A DNA stretch of 64,000 nucleotides from Spirochaetae bacterium HGW-Spirochaetae-1 (GCA_002839375.1 PGXY01000005.1:248001-312000); one strand, 5' to 3'. Counted from the first letter of the stretch, positions 21,100 to 31,614 are shown. Numbers and translations: made by a program. Notes: generated from the sequence alone by a model not told the origin.

Positions 21100-21382
21100 A
21101 TTCGCCCCCTTTATTCTCCCGCGACCACGGCAACCATCCGTACGGGATGGCCGCATTTAACCACCACGGGCAGATAAAAACAAGAACATTTCGGGCATGG
21201 AAGGCCACATGATACCGATGGAAGAAAAAAAATAGTTGCATCTAATAAGCTAATGGCGTATCTACAGTACTAGCCGGACGACAGAAACGTCATATGCATA
21301 CATTTTCTCATTTTTCCCCGGGAAGGGTCCGCATAATCCCGGTTATGCCGAACATTTACCAATTAAACTGGAGCATCCGCCC

Positions 21383-22750
21383 TTGAGTGAATTTGACAGC
21401 CTGTTCGATGACGATGAGAAGGAGAGTCATGATTTTGACAGCTTCTTTCAGGAAGAACCGCTGGAAACCGATGATTCCGGTCTTCTCAAGGATTTGCATG
21501 ATCTCATCGATTTTGACGAGACCGGTTCCACCGAAAAAGAAAAACAGACAACCATCCCCGGGACTCCCGAAGATAAAAAGCCCGCTCCGAAGCCCGTCGA
21601 AAAAAAAGAGGAGAAACCTCCTCTCTGGTGGCTTGCTGTCAATGATGAATTCGCGGCACTGGATAAAACATACCATGAATCCATGGCACAATATTATCGT
21701 ACCATTGTCAGGAAGGACGACCTGGCCATGATCAGGAGAATCCATAAAATTCCCGACAACTGGAAAGACTTTGGAGGAATCAATGATGCCTCCCTGAACC
21801 TCTCGGAGTACGATAAACGACGGCTTTCCGACATGAAAAATTACAAGGCCTGGGAACTCAAAATGGAAAGCATGAATCTGCATTTCATCTCCACGGCGGA
21901 AAATGTACTCCTGGAGTGCCTGTCCCACCGGCCCGTACCCTTCGAGGAGATCGATGAGGCCCGGGACTCCATAAACCAGCTCATCATGGAGGTTGAACGC
22001 AATCCCGACAATTTCAAATACCTCTTCCTCAGCCTTGCCAAGCGGGCCATCAGCGACTTCTACTACCTCATGAACAGCACCATGCGTTTTTATCAGAAGA
22101 GCCAGTTTGATTTCCGCCGCGACACGGCGATAGTACTGCAAAACTGGGTGACCATGATGAACACCCATAAAAACCTCTATGGAAATATCGAGACCATCAA
22201 AACACTGAAGAAATCCATTGACCCCTATTTCAAGGAGAGTTCCACTCCCACGGGTTATAAAATGGATGATGTTCGTGTGCGAAAATACCTGGAGAGTATT
22301 GAGAAGGACGCCGGCTTTATAACCTCGCTGCTTAGAGGGATGAACCTGTCACGGAACCTGCTCATTAAAATGCGCAACGACTACCGCTTCCTCCTGTTCT
22401 ACTACAATGGAAAAGACGGCAAGCTCTATCGGTATAATTACGTCATCATGAATTTTGAGGAGAAGTTGAAAAACGGTATCATAACGAAGGAGATATTCAA
22501 CGGATTTAAGGACATCCGGGACGCCTTCATGGAACTCAAGAATTATATCGAAAGCATGGGGCTGATAAAATTCGGAACGGGAGAGTTCACGTATTTAACC
22601 ATCCTGGAATTCACCTACAAGAGCGCCAAGTTTTTCGAGGCCTTTCTCCTGAGAAAGGGGCAGTACGAGAAGCTCTCGGACCTGCGGAGCGACGTACTGT
22701 ACTATGTGGAAAAAGAGATGGAACTCCATTCAAAAAAGAAACGGGGATGA
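21383..22750 (+). CDS. Acidic-N-terminal helical protein of unknown function
   Basis: The product has 455 residues. Translation appears to start at TTG (21383) with GGAG nine bases upstream; the next in-frame ATG is about 100 codons later. Residues 1-50 are extremely acidic (EFDSLFDDDEKES), followed by a Pro/Lys/Glu-rich linker to about residue 78 and then a helical domain of about 370 residues with many aromatic residues. There is no signal peptide and no membrane helix. I do not recognise the family. The disordered acidic head and basic tail (HSKKKRG) suggest a protein-interaction or scaffold role, but this is inference. The stop is ten bases from the convergent thioesterase stop. Confidence 0.75.
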   Translation: MSEFDSLFDDDEKESHDFDSFFQEEPLETDDSGLLKDLHDLIDFDETGSTEKEKQTTIPGTPEDKKPAPKPVEKKEEKPPLWWLAVNDEFAALDKTYHESMAQYYRTIVRKDDLAMIRRIHKIPDNWKDFGGINDASLNLSEYDKRRLSDMKNYKAWELKMESMNLHFISTAENVLLECLSHRPVPFEEIDEARDSINQLIMEVERNPDNFKYLFLSLAKRAISDFYYLMNSTMRFYQKSQFDFRRDTAIVLQNWVTMMNTHKNLYGNIETIKTLKKSIDPYFKESSTPTGYKMDDVRVRKYLESIEKDAGFITSLLRGMNLSRNLLIKMRNDYRFLLFYYNGKDGKLYRYNYVIMNFEEKLKNGIITKEIFNGFKDIRDAFMELKNYIESMGLIKFGTGEFTYLTILEFTYKSAKFFEAFLLRKGQYEKLSDLRSDVLYYVEKEMELHSKKKRG

Positions 22751-22760
22751 CAGTGACCCG

Positions 22761-23147
22761 TCACGAATGTTTTCTCAGCACCGTCCCCTGAAAAGTCGCT
22801 ATAAGCAAATCGTTTTTTTTCACATCCATCCGATAAATGCCGGTTCGTTTTGTCGTATGGATGCGTATCGCTTCGGCGCTGATGGTGTCGCCCACTGCGA
22901 CGGCGCGCATAAAGGAGCCGCTCACGTCCAGGGCAAAGGACGGGCTGTGGTCGCTGTTGGATGCCGCGGAAAAGGCCACGTCGGCCAGTGAAAAGATGAG
23001 CCCGCCGTGGGGAACGCCGAGAAAATTCAGCATCTGTCCGGTCACGGTGAGGGAACAACGGGCGTATCCTTCGCGCACCTCTTCCACAAGAATTCCGAGA
23101 AGTTTCGCATAGGGGTCTTCCCTTACCATATCACGCAGTTTATCCAT
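22761..23147 (-). CDS. PaaI-family hotdog thioesterase
   Basis: The product has 128 residues from the ATG at 23147, which follows GGGAGG closely; an ATG at 23174 has a poor site. The hotdog-fold signature is clear: VPHGGLIFSLADVAFSAASN, with the HGG turn and the acidic residue (Asp) of the active-site helix, as in PaaI and YbgC-like acyl-CoA thioesterases. It probably hydrolyses an aryl- or acyl-CoA to the free acid. No degradation pathway is nearby, so a housekeeping role is likely. Confidence 0.87.
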   Translation of the reverse strand: MDKLRDMVREDPYAKLLGILVEEVREGYARCSLTVTGQMLNFLGVPHGGLIFSLADVAFSAASNSDHSPSFALDVSGSFMRAVAVGDTISAEAIRIHTTKRTGIYRMDVKKNDLLIATFQGTVLRKHS

Positions 23148-23189
23148 TGATTCCTCCCGAAATAATTCATGCAAGACTTTAAAAAATGA

Positions 23190-23858
23190 TTATGACCAGT
23201 CATGGATCGTCCAGCCTCGTCGTGCGGCCAGGGTACGGAGCTTTCTGTCGGGCCTTACGCAGCGCGGATGGGCCACAACCTCCATGACATGCGAATCGGC
23301 ATAGGAATCGCCATAGTAGTACGATGATGACAGGTCATGGCCCTTTTGTGAACAGAATTCCCGTGCTCTTTTCAGTTTCTCCCTGCCGTGGCAGTAGGGC
23401 CGGCTGAGGCGCCCCGTCAGTTCGCCGCCCTGCACTTCCAGTTCCGTGCAGAGCATATCGGACATGCCCAGATATTTCACGACCCTGTCGCAAATATAGT
23501 TCGTCGAGGCCGACAGCATCACGGTCATGCCGCCCCGCTTGTGATGCTCTCCGATCTCCTCCACTGCCTCACGCCGGATGCGCTGCTTGATATAGTCCCG
23601 GAAAAGATCATCGTTGTGGCGCAGCGTCTCCTCAAGAGAGGCGCCGGTGAATCGCCGGGCCAGGATTTCCATGGCGCCATTGGCATCAATCAGGCGAAGC
23701 TTGTAGAGGAGCATGGCGTAGATGAAGCGCACCCTATCCCGGGCGTGGATCAGCTTCCGGTCTTTCATGTACCGCACAAAAAGCAGACCGCTCGAGGTGT
23801 CCAGGATCGTGCCGTCCAGGTCGAAGAAGGCGATGTAGGTTCCTTTTTTGTCATGCAT
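23190..23858 (-). CDS. HAD-IB family phosphatase (SerB-like)
   Basis: The protein has 222 residues. HAD motif I is FFDLDGTIL (Asp13 nucleophile, Asp15), motif II is the Ser in VMLSAST, and motif IV is GDSYADSHVM near the C-terminus. A helical cap sits between motifs I and II. This is the HAD-IB group that includes phosphoserine phosphatase and CicA-like enzymes; the substrate is unknown. The convergent thioesterase-type gene lies 42 bases downstream in the same direction, so the two may be co-transcribed. Confidence 0.88.
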   Translation of the reverse strand: MHDKKGTYIAFFDLDGTILDTSSGLLFVRYMKDRKLIHARDRVRFIYAMLLYKLRLIDANGAMEILARRFTGASLEETLRHNDDLFRDYIKQRIRREAVEEIGEHHKRGGMTVMLSASTNYICDRVVKYLGMSDMLCTELEVQGGELTGRLSRPYCHGREKLKRAREFCSQKGHDLSSSYYYGDSYADSHVMEVVAHPRCVRPDRKLRTLAARRGWTIHDWS

Positions 23859-23974
23859 GAATCAATATCCCTTACAAGAAAATATCCTGCAAGGGTTAAT
23901 AATTTCAGAATTTTATTCAACCATAATTTATAATATAAATTCCGGTCCTTTCCTGATAATTACAATAAAAGACC

Positions 23975-24003
23975 TTGATTTCTCTGAGTACCCATTCTAT
24001 ACT
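23975..24003 (+). promoter_or_regulatory. Sigma70-type promoter for the secreted protein gene at 24061
   Basis: TTGATT (23975-23980), 17 bases, then TATACT (23998-24003). Transcription would start near 24010, about 50 bases before the ATG. Confidence 0.55.
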
Positions 24004-24060
24004 TATACTGACAATGCCAATTGTGCGTATATACTCTTAACAGGAGATGATGGACAGTTT

Positions 24061-24804
24061 ATGAAAAGAAAAACAACAGCCTTCCTAACCATTTTTCTGT
24101 CACTTTTTATCGCTGCAAACAGCGCTTTCGCCCAGGGAGCAAAAACAACGATCCCGGACCAGGAAGCAAAGGAACGCCTCGCCTATATTCAGACAGCCCT
24201 CCACAACGGGCAGACCTCATCCAATATCTGGTACTGGACATGGATCGGTGTATACAGCACCGTGGCAATCACCCAGTATTCCCTTTTCTTCGCCACTGAT
24301 GCCATTGATCCCGACAATAAAGATCACTGGAAACAGGACCAGATGGCCGGCGCCATAACATCGACCCTCGGCGTTATCGGACTGGCAATCGACCCCATGG
24401 TCCCGGCCTATGCCCTGGGACGCTTCAAAGATATGCCCGAGGGTACTCCCGAAGAACGCCTGCTGAAGCTGAAAGAAGCGGAAATCTGGCTGAAAAAAAG
24501 CTCACAGCGCGAACTCGACGGCCGGTCATGGCTTTCCCACACGCTTAATTTCGCCGTTAACCTGGCGGCGGGACTCACAATCTGGCTCGCCTTTGACCGG
24601 TCTGTTGTGGACGGCCTTATTACCTTCCTCCCGGGAATGGCCGTAGGGGAGCTGCAGATATGGACACAGCCCACGGGCGCCATTAACGACTATGATAAAT
24701 ACAAGAAAAGATTTATGACGGGATACGTACCGAAGCGCGATGACGATGTGAACTGGTTCTTCGCCGCTTATCCCGGCGGTATGATAGCAGGACTGCGTTT
24801 CTGA
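24061..24804 (+). CDS. Exported or membrane protein of unknown function
   Basis: The product has 247 residues from the ATG at 24061. An in-frame open stretch extends upstream to 23848, but the ATG at 24061 begins a textbook signal peptide (MKRKTTAFLTIFLSLF, cleavage after SAFA). Three moderately hydrophobic helices follow (about 55-80, 95-120 and 160-190). I do not recognise the family. It ends AGLRF with a C-terminal Phe, a feature of barrel proteins, but the body is helical, so a barrel is unlikely. It probably resides in the inner membrane or periplasm. A consensus-like promoter lies just upstream. Confidence 0.7.
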   Translation: MKRKTTAFLTIFLSLFIAANSAFAQGAKTTIPDQEAKERLAYIQTALHNGQTSSNIWYWTWIGVYSTVAITQYSLFFATDAIDPDNKDHWKQDQMAGAITSTLGVIGLAIDPMVPAYALGRFKDMPEGTPEERLLKLKEAEIWLKKSSQRELDGRSWLSHTLNFAVNLAAGLTIWLAFDRSVVDGLITFLPGMAVGELQIWTQPTGAINDYDKYKKRFMTGYVPKRDDDVNWFFAAYPGGMIAGLRF

Positions 24805-24835
24805 CAGCGCAGTCCCGAATCCGTAGAGTTGGAAT

Positions 24836-26410
24836 TTAAACCCTGAAATATTCCACGGCCTTCCAGAGTACCGTGGCATTGCCCTGCAATGAATCGGCGG
24901 TTGAAGACAGTTCCTCCGCCGATGCCGCATTGCTCTGCGTTACGCCATTAAGCTGGTTCATGCCCTCGCTGATCTGTTCTACGCCCAGGTCCTGTTCATG
25001 CGAGGCCAGGGATATATCATGGATCAGGTCAGCAGTCTTCTGAATCTTCGGTCTGATATCACCTATAAGTTGACCGGCTTTATCGGAAATTTTCTGACTT
25101 TCAACCAGCAAAGCAGTGATTTCCTGCGATGCATTCTGGCTTCTTTCCGCCAGAGTACGTACTTCTCCGGCCACCACGGCAAAGCCCTTCCCGTGTTCCC
25201 CGGCCCTGGCAGCCTCGATGGCGGCATTCAAAGCCAGCATGTTTGTCTGATATGCAATATCCTCAATAAATTTTATTTTTCCATTTATCTGCTTCATGGA
25301 TTCCACCGTTCTCATGACGGAAACGCCCACCTCTTCGGATTGTTTGGCCGTTTCCTGGGCAAGGTTGTTTGTATCATTCGATTTATTGGAGTTTCCCGTA
25401 ATACTGGCCGCCATTTCCTCAAGGCTCGAGGATATTTCCTCCAGGCTTGAAGCCTGCTCATTGGCCGAGGATGCCAATTCCGATGCTGCGTCATTTATCG
25501 AGGAACTGCTCATGCTTACCGCCTCCGAGGCCTCTTTGACATTCCTTATCACATCACGAAGTTTCCTGATGAGGCTGTTGGCATCGTAACAAATGGTCCC
25601 GATCTCACTCGAGGAAATCATGGGAACTCCCTCTATCAGAAAATTTCCCTGCTCCATTTCCTTCAAAGCCAGTGACAGGACTGTAGTGCTTACCTTAATA
25701 TTTTTTGTCATAAGATAAAGCAGCGAGAGTATAATGAGCAGCGAGAAAAGAAGAATAAAGGAAACATGGAGAGCCATATTTTCCAGAACAATAATTTTTG
25801 AATTCACAAGATAAAGCAAATACCCGAAGATAACAATCGGAACAAGAGCAACGGAAAGACTGAGGAGAAGAATACGCACATTCAGAGGAAGGCTCTGATA
25901 CTGACCGGGAACAAGTACCGCATCGCGAATGCTCTCTTCGGAAAGAAGACCGCCCAAATTGTTTTCACAATTGAAATAAGAAATAGTAACATTAATAAAT
26001 CCCATTAGGGGAACAATCAGCAGAAGGGGTACCAGATTTTGCAGGGAAAAACCCGCCTGAAAGTATACCAGAGTGGGTATGACAAGTATTGAGAGGGTCC
26101 AGTTTAAGATTAAAATCTTCGCGAAGGATAATGGAAAATTAAGTATTTCGCTTTTAACAAGGCCTCTGTCATAATTCTCATCATAAAAATGGGCGACCAT
26201 TCGCGACAGGAGACGACGCGACCTGACGGTCTCACAGATAATGGCAAAAATAATAAAACCACTTACATCGACAAGAAAATAGAAAAGCTGGGTTGATGTA
26301 AATCCTCCCGTAAAATAGACAAAATAAACAGCCAGTGGGACTGCCAGTAAATATGAATATAAATCAGTTGTCATTACCGTTGATTTATATAGTTTCCCTG
26401 TTGTTATCAT
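24836..26410 (-). CDS. Methyl-accepting chemotaxis protein, six-helix, no large periplasmic domain
   Basis: The product has 524 residues. The start at 26410 follows GGAGG; an ATG at 26446 lacks one. Three pairs of membrane helices occupy the first 240 residues or so with only short loops, so the sensing part is in the membrane. The cytoplasmic signalling domain follows, with the receptor tip NMLALNAAIEAARAGEHG KGFAVVAGEVRTLAER pattern that binds CheA and CheW. Acidic/Gln positions flanking the tip are candidate methylation sites. It indicates that the organism is chemotactic. No che or flagellar genes lie in the window. Confidence 0.93.
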   Translation of the reverse strand: MITTGKLYKSTVMTTDLYSYLLAVPLAVYFVYFTGGFTSTQLFYFLVDVSGFIIFAIICETVRSRRLLSRMVAHFYDENYDRGLVKSEILNFPLSFAKILILNWTLSILVIPTLVYFQAGFSLQNLVPLLLIVPLMGFINVTISYFNCENNLGGLLSEESIRDAVLVPGQYQSLPLNVRILLLSLSVALVPIVIFGYLLYLVNSKIIVLENMALHVSFILLFSLLIILSLLYLMTKNIKVSTTVLSLALKEMEQGNFLIEGVPMISSSEIGTICYDANSLIRKLRDVIRNVKEASEAVSMSSSSINDAASELASSANEQASSLEEISSSLEEMAASITGNSNKSNDTNNLAQETAKQSEEVGVSVMRTVESMKQINGKIKFIEDIAYQTNMLALNAAIEAARAGEHGKGFAVVAGEVRTLAERSQNASQEITALLVESQKISDKAGQLIGDIRPKIQKTADLIHDISLASHEQDLGVEQISEGMNQLNGVTQSNAASAEELSSTADSLQGNATVLWKAVEYFRV

Positions 26411-26553
26411 TCTATCTGCCTCCTTTCTGTTTAGAAATTTATGCAAGCCCTGCTACACTATTTGATATGCACGTATAAAGCACCTTTTAAACACATAAGA
26501 GAATTTTACTTGTTTATCTACAAAATATCAATAACAATAATATCATCATCTTT

Positions 26554-29500
26554 TTAATAGGCCAGCACGGGCCCAAGCCATTTTTCCACGACGGCAGCAT
26601 CCATGCCTTTACGAAGGGCATAATCCTCGAGCTGCCGGCCCGTTATCTTCCCCACACTGAAATACTTCGCTTCAGGATGGGCCATATAGTAGCCGCATAC
26701 CGAGGCAGCGGGAACCATCATCATGCTTTCCGTGAGAGACAGTCCCGCTTCATTACCGGCATCGAGAAGCCGGAATATGATTTCCTTGTCGGTATGGTCC
26801 GGGCAGGGCGGATATCCCGGAGCGGGGCGGATGCCCCGGTATTTCACCCGAAGTATTTCATCCATGGAGATATTTTCATCCTGTGCATAGCCCCACCACT
26901 CCCGGCGCACAACCAGGTGCATATACTCGGCGAATGCCTCGGCCAGTCGGTCAGCCAGTATTTTCGCCATGATGGCGCCAAAATCGTCCTTTTCACGGTT
27001 GAACCGCTCCACCATATCATCGAGGCCATGACCGGCCGTAACGACGAACAGACCCAGGTAATCCCTTATCCCCGATTCAACGGGTGCCAGGTAATCTGCC
27101 AGGGAGAGATAATAAGGCGTGTTCTGTTTTCGTTTCTGCTGGCGAAGCATGGGGAAGGAGTCCAGGACGCTGCGCCGTGATTCGTCGGCATAAACGTCGA
27201 TGGTGTCTCCCCTGCTTGCGGCCGGGAAAAAACCCGCGACACCCCGGGCCTTCAAAAGTCCTCCACGGACTATTTCATCAAGCATGGCCCGGGCGTCCCG
27301 GATCAGCTTCGTCGCCTCCTCTCCCTTCACCGGATCATGCATCACATCGGGCCAGGCCCCGTCCATTTCCCAGGCTATGAGAAAATAACGCCAGTCGATA
27401 TATTCTATAAGTGTTTCCAGGGGGACTTCGTCCATGACCCGTACGCCCGTAAAGGAAGGCACGGGCGGATCATAGTTTTTCCAGTCAAGCCGCAGCCGCT
27501 TTTCCCGCACCTCGTCCAGGTCGAGGTAAAGCACCGCGTCCCCGGCAGCGCCTTTTCGTTCCCGTTCTCTCCCGTGCTTTAAGTCGTTTTCTTTTATAAA
27601 GGATATTTTTTTATCCTCGTTCAGAAGCGCGGCAGTCACAGTCACGGCCAGGCTGGCGTCCCTGACATGGACCACGGGACCGCGGTAGCGCGGCGCTATC
27701 TTCACGGCCGTATGAAGGGCCGATGTTGTGGCGCCGCCGATGAGCAGGGGAACGGTGAAGCCTTCCTCTTCCATTCGCGACGCCACCTGGGCCATTTCAT
27801 CAAGCGATGGCGTGATGAGCCCGCTCAGTCCGATCATATCCACGTTGTGCTCCCGGGCGGCCCGGGTAATATCAGCCGCGGGAACCATGGTGCCCAGATC
27901 AATGATCTCATAATTATTGCACTGCAGAACCACGCCCACGATATTTTTACCGATGTCATGGACATCACCTTTTACCGTGGCCATGAGAATTCGTCCCCGT
28001 GCCGACACATCTCCCTGCTGCTCCTTCTCCCTTTCTATATGTGGCATAAGTCCCGTCACGGCCATTTTCATGACCCTGGCGCTTTTTACCACCTGGGGCA
28101 GAAACATTTTACCGGAGCCGAAAAGATCCCCCACGATATCCATGCCGTCCATGAGCGGGCCTTCGATAACATCCAGGGCTCGGTCCTTTCCAAGCCGGCA
28201 CTCCTCCGTATCGCTTTCGATATGCCGGGTTATGCCCTTCACCAGGGCATGGACAAGCCGCTGTTCCACGGGCCAGGTCCGCCATTCCTCGCGGACAGCC
28301 GTGCTTTCCTGTGCGGCGCTCATGGTTCCGGCGGCCTCGGTCAGTTTCTCCGTGGCATCATCACCGCGGTCAAAGAGAACATTTTCGATACGAGTGCGCA
28401 TATCACGGGGAATATCATCATAGACCGGCAGCGCGCCGGCATTGACTATCCCCATATCCATGCCGGCCCGGATGGCATGATAGAGGAACACGGAATGGAT
28501 AGCCTCACGGACCGCGTTGTTTCCCCGGAAGGAAAAAGAAATATTGCTCACACCCCCGCTCACCAGGCTCAGGGGAAGCGTCTTCTTGATAATACCGACC
28601 GTTTCTATGAAATCCATACCATAACTGCGATGCTCGACTATTCCTGTGGCTACGGCGAATATATTGGGATCGAATATGATATCCACGGGATCGAACCCTG
28701 CCTTTTCCGTGAGAAGTTCGTAGCTGCGGCGGCAGATCTGTATTTTCCGCTCCAGCGTGTCGGCCTGTCCCTTTTCATCAAAGGCCATGACGATCACAGC
28801 CGCCCCGTACTTCATTACGGAGCGGGCCTGGCGCAGAAAGGCATCCTCACCTTCCTTCAGGCTGATGGAATTGACCACGCCCTTTCCCTGCAGGCACTGC
28901 AGACCCGCCTCCAGCACCTCCCAGCGCGATGAATCAATCATAAAGGGGATCTTCGCCACGTCGGGCTCGGCTGCCAGAAGGTTCAGGAAGGTTACCATCT
29001 CCATTTTTGCGTCCAGCATGGCGTCATCCATGTTGATGTCCAGCATCTGCGCCCCGCCAGCCACCTGTTCGCGCGCCGTTTCCACGGCCTCGGCGTATTG
29101 TTTCTCCTGGATGAGGCGGAGAAATTTCCGCGATCCCGCCACATTGCACCGCTCCCCGACGTTGACAAAGAGGCTGTCGCTTTTAATAAGCAGGGGCTCC
29201 AGGCCGCTCAGCATGGTATACCGGGGTCTCTCCCTGCGCTTCAAGGGGGGGCACGAACCCAGGGCCTTCACAATGGCCCGGATGTGCTCCGGCGTGGTGC
29301 CGCAGCATCCGCCCACGATGTTGACGAACCCTTTGGAAACGAATGTCTCCAGGACCGCTGCCATGTTCTCCGGCGTATCATCATACGCTCCCAGTTCATT
29401 GGGAAGCCCGGCATTGGGATGAATGCTGATGAAGGTGCTGCTGAACCGGGCCAGTTCCCCGGCGAAGCGGATCATTTTATCGGCACCGAAGGCGCAGTTG

Positions 29501-30231
29501 AGACCCACACTGAGGGGTCTGGCGTGGGCCACGGAAATCCAGAAGGCCTCCACGGTCTGTCCCGACAGAATTCTGCCGCTCTCATCGGTCACGGTGCCGC
29601 TTATCATGATGGGCAGTTCCTTATCCTTCTCCTCAAAAAGACTCCTGAGAGCGTAAATGGCCGCCTTGGCATTAAGCGTGTCGAATATCGTCTCGATGAG
29701 AAAAAGATCGGCGCCGCCGTCCATGAGTCCCCGGGCCGCCTCACGGTAAGCGGCAGCCAGTTCCATGAAGGACAAGGTTCGGAATCCCGGATTGTTCACA
29801 TCGGGAGACATGGAGAGGGACCTGTTCGTCGGGCCCAGGACACCGGCTGCGAATCGGGGTTTATCCTCACTGCTGAATCGTTCCGCCGCTTCCCGGGCCA
29901 GTTCGGCACCGCGCCTGTTCAGTTCATAGGTCAGCCCCTCAGTGCCGTAATCGGCCTGGGACACGGCCGTGCTGTTGAAGGTATTGGTCTCCACGATATC
30001 GGCACCGGCTTCGAGGTACTGGCAGTGTATGGTGGAGATGATATCGGGCCGGGTCAGGTTCAGTATATCATTGTTTCCTTTCAGTGGCAGTTTATGCCGG
30101 GCAAAACGATCCCCGCGGAAATCTTCCTCGGAGAGAATGTGCATCTGGATCATGGTCCCCATGGCCCCATCGAGAAATAAAATGCGTTTCTCCAGAAGAG
30201 CTTCTATCGGCCATCGTTCGCCTTGAGTCAT
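26554..30231 (-). CDS. metH: Cobalamin-dependent methionine synthase
   Basis: The protein has 1225 residues, full length. It transfers methyl from methyltetrahydrofolate to homocysteine through cobalamin. Domains in order: homocysteine-binding barrel with zinc Cys246, Cys309 and Cys310; pterin-binding barrel (about 350-620); cap and B12-binding domains, with the cobalt ligand His758 in DVHDIG; and the C-terminal AdoMet-binding reactivation domain, with [12 protein letters not shown]. All key residues are present. It stands alone on the minus strand. The 319-base region upstream (30232-30550) holds three contiguous stem-loops (30253-30302) and, on the other strand, the promoter of the next gene. 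No known riboswitch class was recognised. Confidence 0.98.
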   Translation of the reverse strand: MTQGERWPIEALLEKRILFLDGAMGTMIQMHILSEEDFRGDRFARHKLPLKGNNDILNLTRPDIISTIHCQYLEAGADIVETNTFNSTAVSQADYGTEGLTYELNRRGAELAREAAERFSSEDKPRFAAGVLGPTNRSLSMSPDVNNPGFRTLSFMELAAAYREAARGLMDGGADLFLIETIFDTLNAKAAIYALRSLFEEKDKELPIMISGTVTDESGRILSGQTVEAFWISVAHARPLSVGLNCAFGADKMIRFAGELARFSSTFISIHPNAGLPNELGAYDDTPENMAAVLETFVSKGFVNIVGGCCGTTPEHIRAIVKALGSCPPLKRRERPRYTMLSGLEPLLIKSDSLFVNVGERCNVAGSRKFLRLIQEKQYAEAVETAREQVAGGAQMLDINMDDAMLDAKMEMVTFLNLLAAEPDVAKIPFMIDSSRWEVLEAGLQCLQGKGVVNSISLKEGEDAFLRQARSVMKYGAAVIVMAFDEKGQADTLERKIQICRRSYELLTEKAGFDPVDIIFDPNIFAVATGIVEHRSYGMDFIETVGIIKKTLPLSLVSGGVSNISFSFRGNNAVREAIHSVFLYHAIRAGMDMGIVNAGALPVYDDIPRDMRTRIENVLFDRGDDATEKLTEAAGTMSAAQESTAVREEWRTWPVEQRLVHALVKGITRHIESDTEECRLGKDRALDVIEGPLMDGMDIVGDLFGSGKMFLPQVVKSARVMKMAVTGLMPHIEREKEQQGDVSARGRILMATVKGDVHDIGKNIVGVVLQCNNYEIIDLGTMVPAADITRAAREHNVDMIGLSGLITPSLDEMAQVASRMEEEGFTVPLLIGGATTSALHTAVKIAPRYRGPVVHVRDASLAVTVTAALLNEDKKISFIKENDLKHGRERERKGAAGDAVLYLDLDEVREKRLRLDWKNYDPPVPSFTGVRVMDEVPLETLIEYIDWRYFLIAWEMDGAWPDVMHDPVKGEEATKLIRDARAMLDEIVRGGLLKARGVAGFFPAASRGDTIDVYADESRRSVLDSFPMLRQQKRKQNTPYYLSLADYLAPVESGIRDYLGLFVVTAGHGLDDMVERFNREKDDFGAIMAKILADRLAEAFAEYMHLVVRREWWGYAQDENISMDEILRVKYRGIRPAPGYPPCPDHTDKEIIFRLLDAGNEAGLSLTESMMMVPAASVCGYYMAHPEAKYFSVGKITGRQLEDYALRKGMDAAVVEKWLGPVLAY

Positions 30232-30252
30232 AGGTTATGCGCTCCCTCATAA

Positions 30253-30302
30253 ATTTGCGCCGCAAATGCCCCTATCGGGCAGTATCTCTCACGTGCAGAT
30301 AC
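30253..30302 (-). promoter_or_regulatory. Three contiguous stem-loops in the metH leader
   Basis: Read on the plus strand: ATTTGC-gcc-GCAAAT (30253-30267), TGCCC-ctatc-GGGCA (30267-30281) and GTATCT-ctcacgtgc-AGATAC (30282-30302). The stems touch one another, filling 50 bases just upstream of the metH start. They form equally on the minus-strand transcript. The array does not match the B12 or SAM-I riboswitch consensus as I know them. It may control metH translation or mRNA stability. Confidence 0.5.
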
Positions 30303-30473
30303 CGTAATGATAGCACAGCCTCTTTTTATTTGCCAGATTAATTTGTGAAGCTCTATCTTTCCCTCTAATAAAGTATATTTGCATATCGATAATAATTATA
30401 GTAGAGTACATTTTTAATAAAATATTTGCTAAACATTTTCATTATTTATTTATTTTTTTTGCAATAATGCTGA

Positions 30474-30501
30474 TTGACATAATTGGACACTAGTGTATAA
30501 T
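30474..30501 (+). promoter_or_regulatory. Near-perfect sigma70 promoter of the hydrolase gene
   Basis: TTGACA (30474-30479), 16 bases, then TATAAT (30496-30501). The start would be near 30508, 43 bases before the ATG at 30551. Both hexamers are consensus; this is the strongest promoter seen in the window. Confidence 0.8.
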
Positions 30502-30550
30502 TCCGTACAGACGGTTTAAATTTAATCTCACTAAGGGGAGAGGGAAAACA

Positions 30551-31567
30551 ATGAACAGGAAACTCATGATTTTATCACTTCTATGCATCCTGTGTCTTCC
30601 GGCAGCGGAAACTTTCGCCATGAGCAGCATTGAGGCTCCGGGACAGGCGCTCACGGGATACGGGTCAAGCGCGAATTACATCTGCTCGAGCTACAAGGAA
30701 TACCGCGTGGGCGACTGGTATGATCCATGGAGCGGAGACTGGTGCTGGTATTATGTGCCGGAGAAACTGAAAAACGGGACATCAGCCCCCGTGGCAATCA
30801 TTCTTCACGGGATGATGCTCATGTCACCGGATATTTATAAAGACCAGATCGCCCACCTGTGCAAACAGGGATACATCGTACTGTTCCCGCAGATCAACAA
30901 GGGCGGACTGGCTGGTCTTGCCACGGACAATGACCAGAACCTCATGATGCATCGCGCCATCGATTCGGTCAATACGGCTCTTGATGCCCTGGGAACAAAG
31001 GCCGACCAGGACAACCTGGTCCTTTACGGTCATTCCCTGGGAGGACTCATTGCCATGTGCTGGGCCGCCAATGAAGGGACTGCCATAGCGCCTCCCGTGA
31101 AAAGCATGGTGCTCGTGGAGCCCTGCATCTACTCAGCCATTCCGGCCTTCGTCGATGTGTTCGTCACCATCACGGAACTGGATTTCATCACGAAAGCGCA
31201 AGCCGCAACCTGCCCCGTCATCATGATCACCGGCGAGGATGATTCTATCGCTCCTCCCTCCACGGCCATTGAGGCCTATGATGCCCTGAGCAATGTATCG
31301 TCCAAGGCGCTGTACCAGGTGTATTCCGACCGTTACGGCGATGAGGAGCTCATTGCCGATCACATGGCGCCCATCTGCGATGACGGCTGGATGCCCTCAT
31401 GGGCCATGGACATGCTGGGCGGCGACGGTGAAGTGGACACCCTGGATTACCGTGTTTTCTGGACTGCCATGGATGCGGCCTTTGATTCTGTCGTAAATAT
31501 TGATTTTGACATGGGAGCCTGGAGCGACGGGACCCCGGTACTGGATGTGGAAAAACTTCGTCCCTGA
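30551..31567 (+). CDS. Secreted alpha/beta-hydrolase (esterase/lipase-like)
   Basis: The protein has 338 residues with a signal peptide cleaved after about residue 23 (LPAAETFAM). The fold is alpha/beta hydrolase: oxyanion region ILHGMM, nucleophile elbow GHSLGG with Ser162, acid Asp230 or Asp231 (GEDDS) and base His271 (ADHMAP). It resembles chlorophyllase/dienelactone-hydrolase-like enzymes. The substrate is not known. The N-terminal mature part is rich in Trp, Tyr and Cys. The gene has its own consensus promoter and a strong terminator, so it is a single-gene unit, probably well expressed. Confidence 0.87.
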   Translation: MNRKLMILSLLCILCLPAAETFAMSSIEAPGQALTGYGSSANYICSSYKEYRVGDWYDPWSGDWCWYYVPEKLKNGTSAPVAIILHGMMLMSPDIYKDQIAHLCKQGYIVLFPQINKGGLAGLATDNDQNLMMHRAIDSVNTALDALGTKADQDNLVLYGHSLGGLIAMCWAANEGTAIAPPVKSMVLVEPCIYSAIPAFVDVFVTITELDFITKAQAATCPVIMITGEDDSIAPPSTAIEAYDALSNVSSKALYQVYSDRYGDEELIADHMAPICDDGWMPSWAMDMLGGDGEVDTLDYRVFWTAMDAAFDSVVNIDFDMGAWSDGTPVLDVEKLRP

Positions 31568-31614
31568 CGCCCGCCAGTTCACACTAAAAAATTCTTACAA
31601 AAATAAAGCCAAAT

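Noticed and set aside
26411-26553. Sigma28-type promoter for the chemotaxis receptor gene
   Set aside because: No TAAA with a GCCGATAA-like box at the right spacing was found.
27667-28932. 421-codon open frame antisense to metH
   Set aside because: metH on the other strand is full length with all catalytic residues; the antisense frame has no ribosome site or recognisable domain.
30232-30330. Cobalamin, SAM or SAH riboswitch upstream of metH
   Set aside because: Short matches such as GGGAGCGC exist, but the consensus boxes and pairing of these classes are absent. Kept only as an unassigned stem-loop array.
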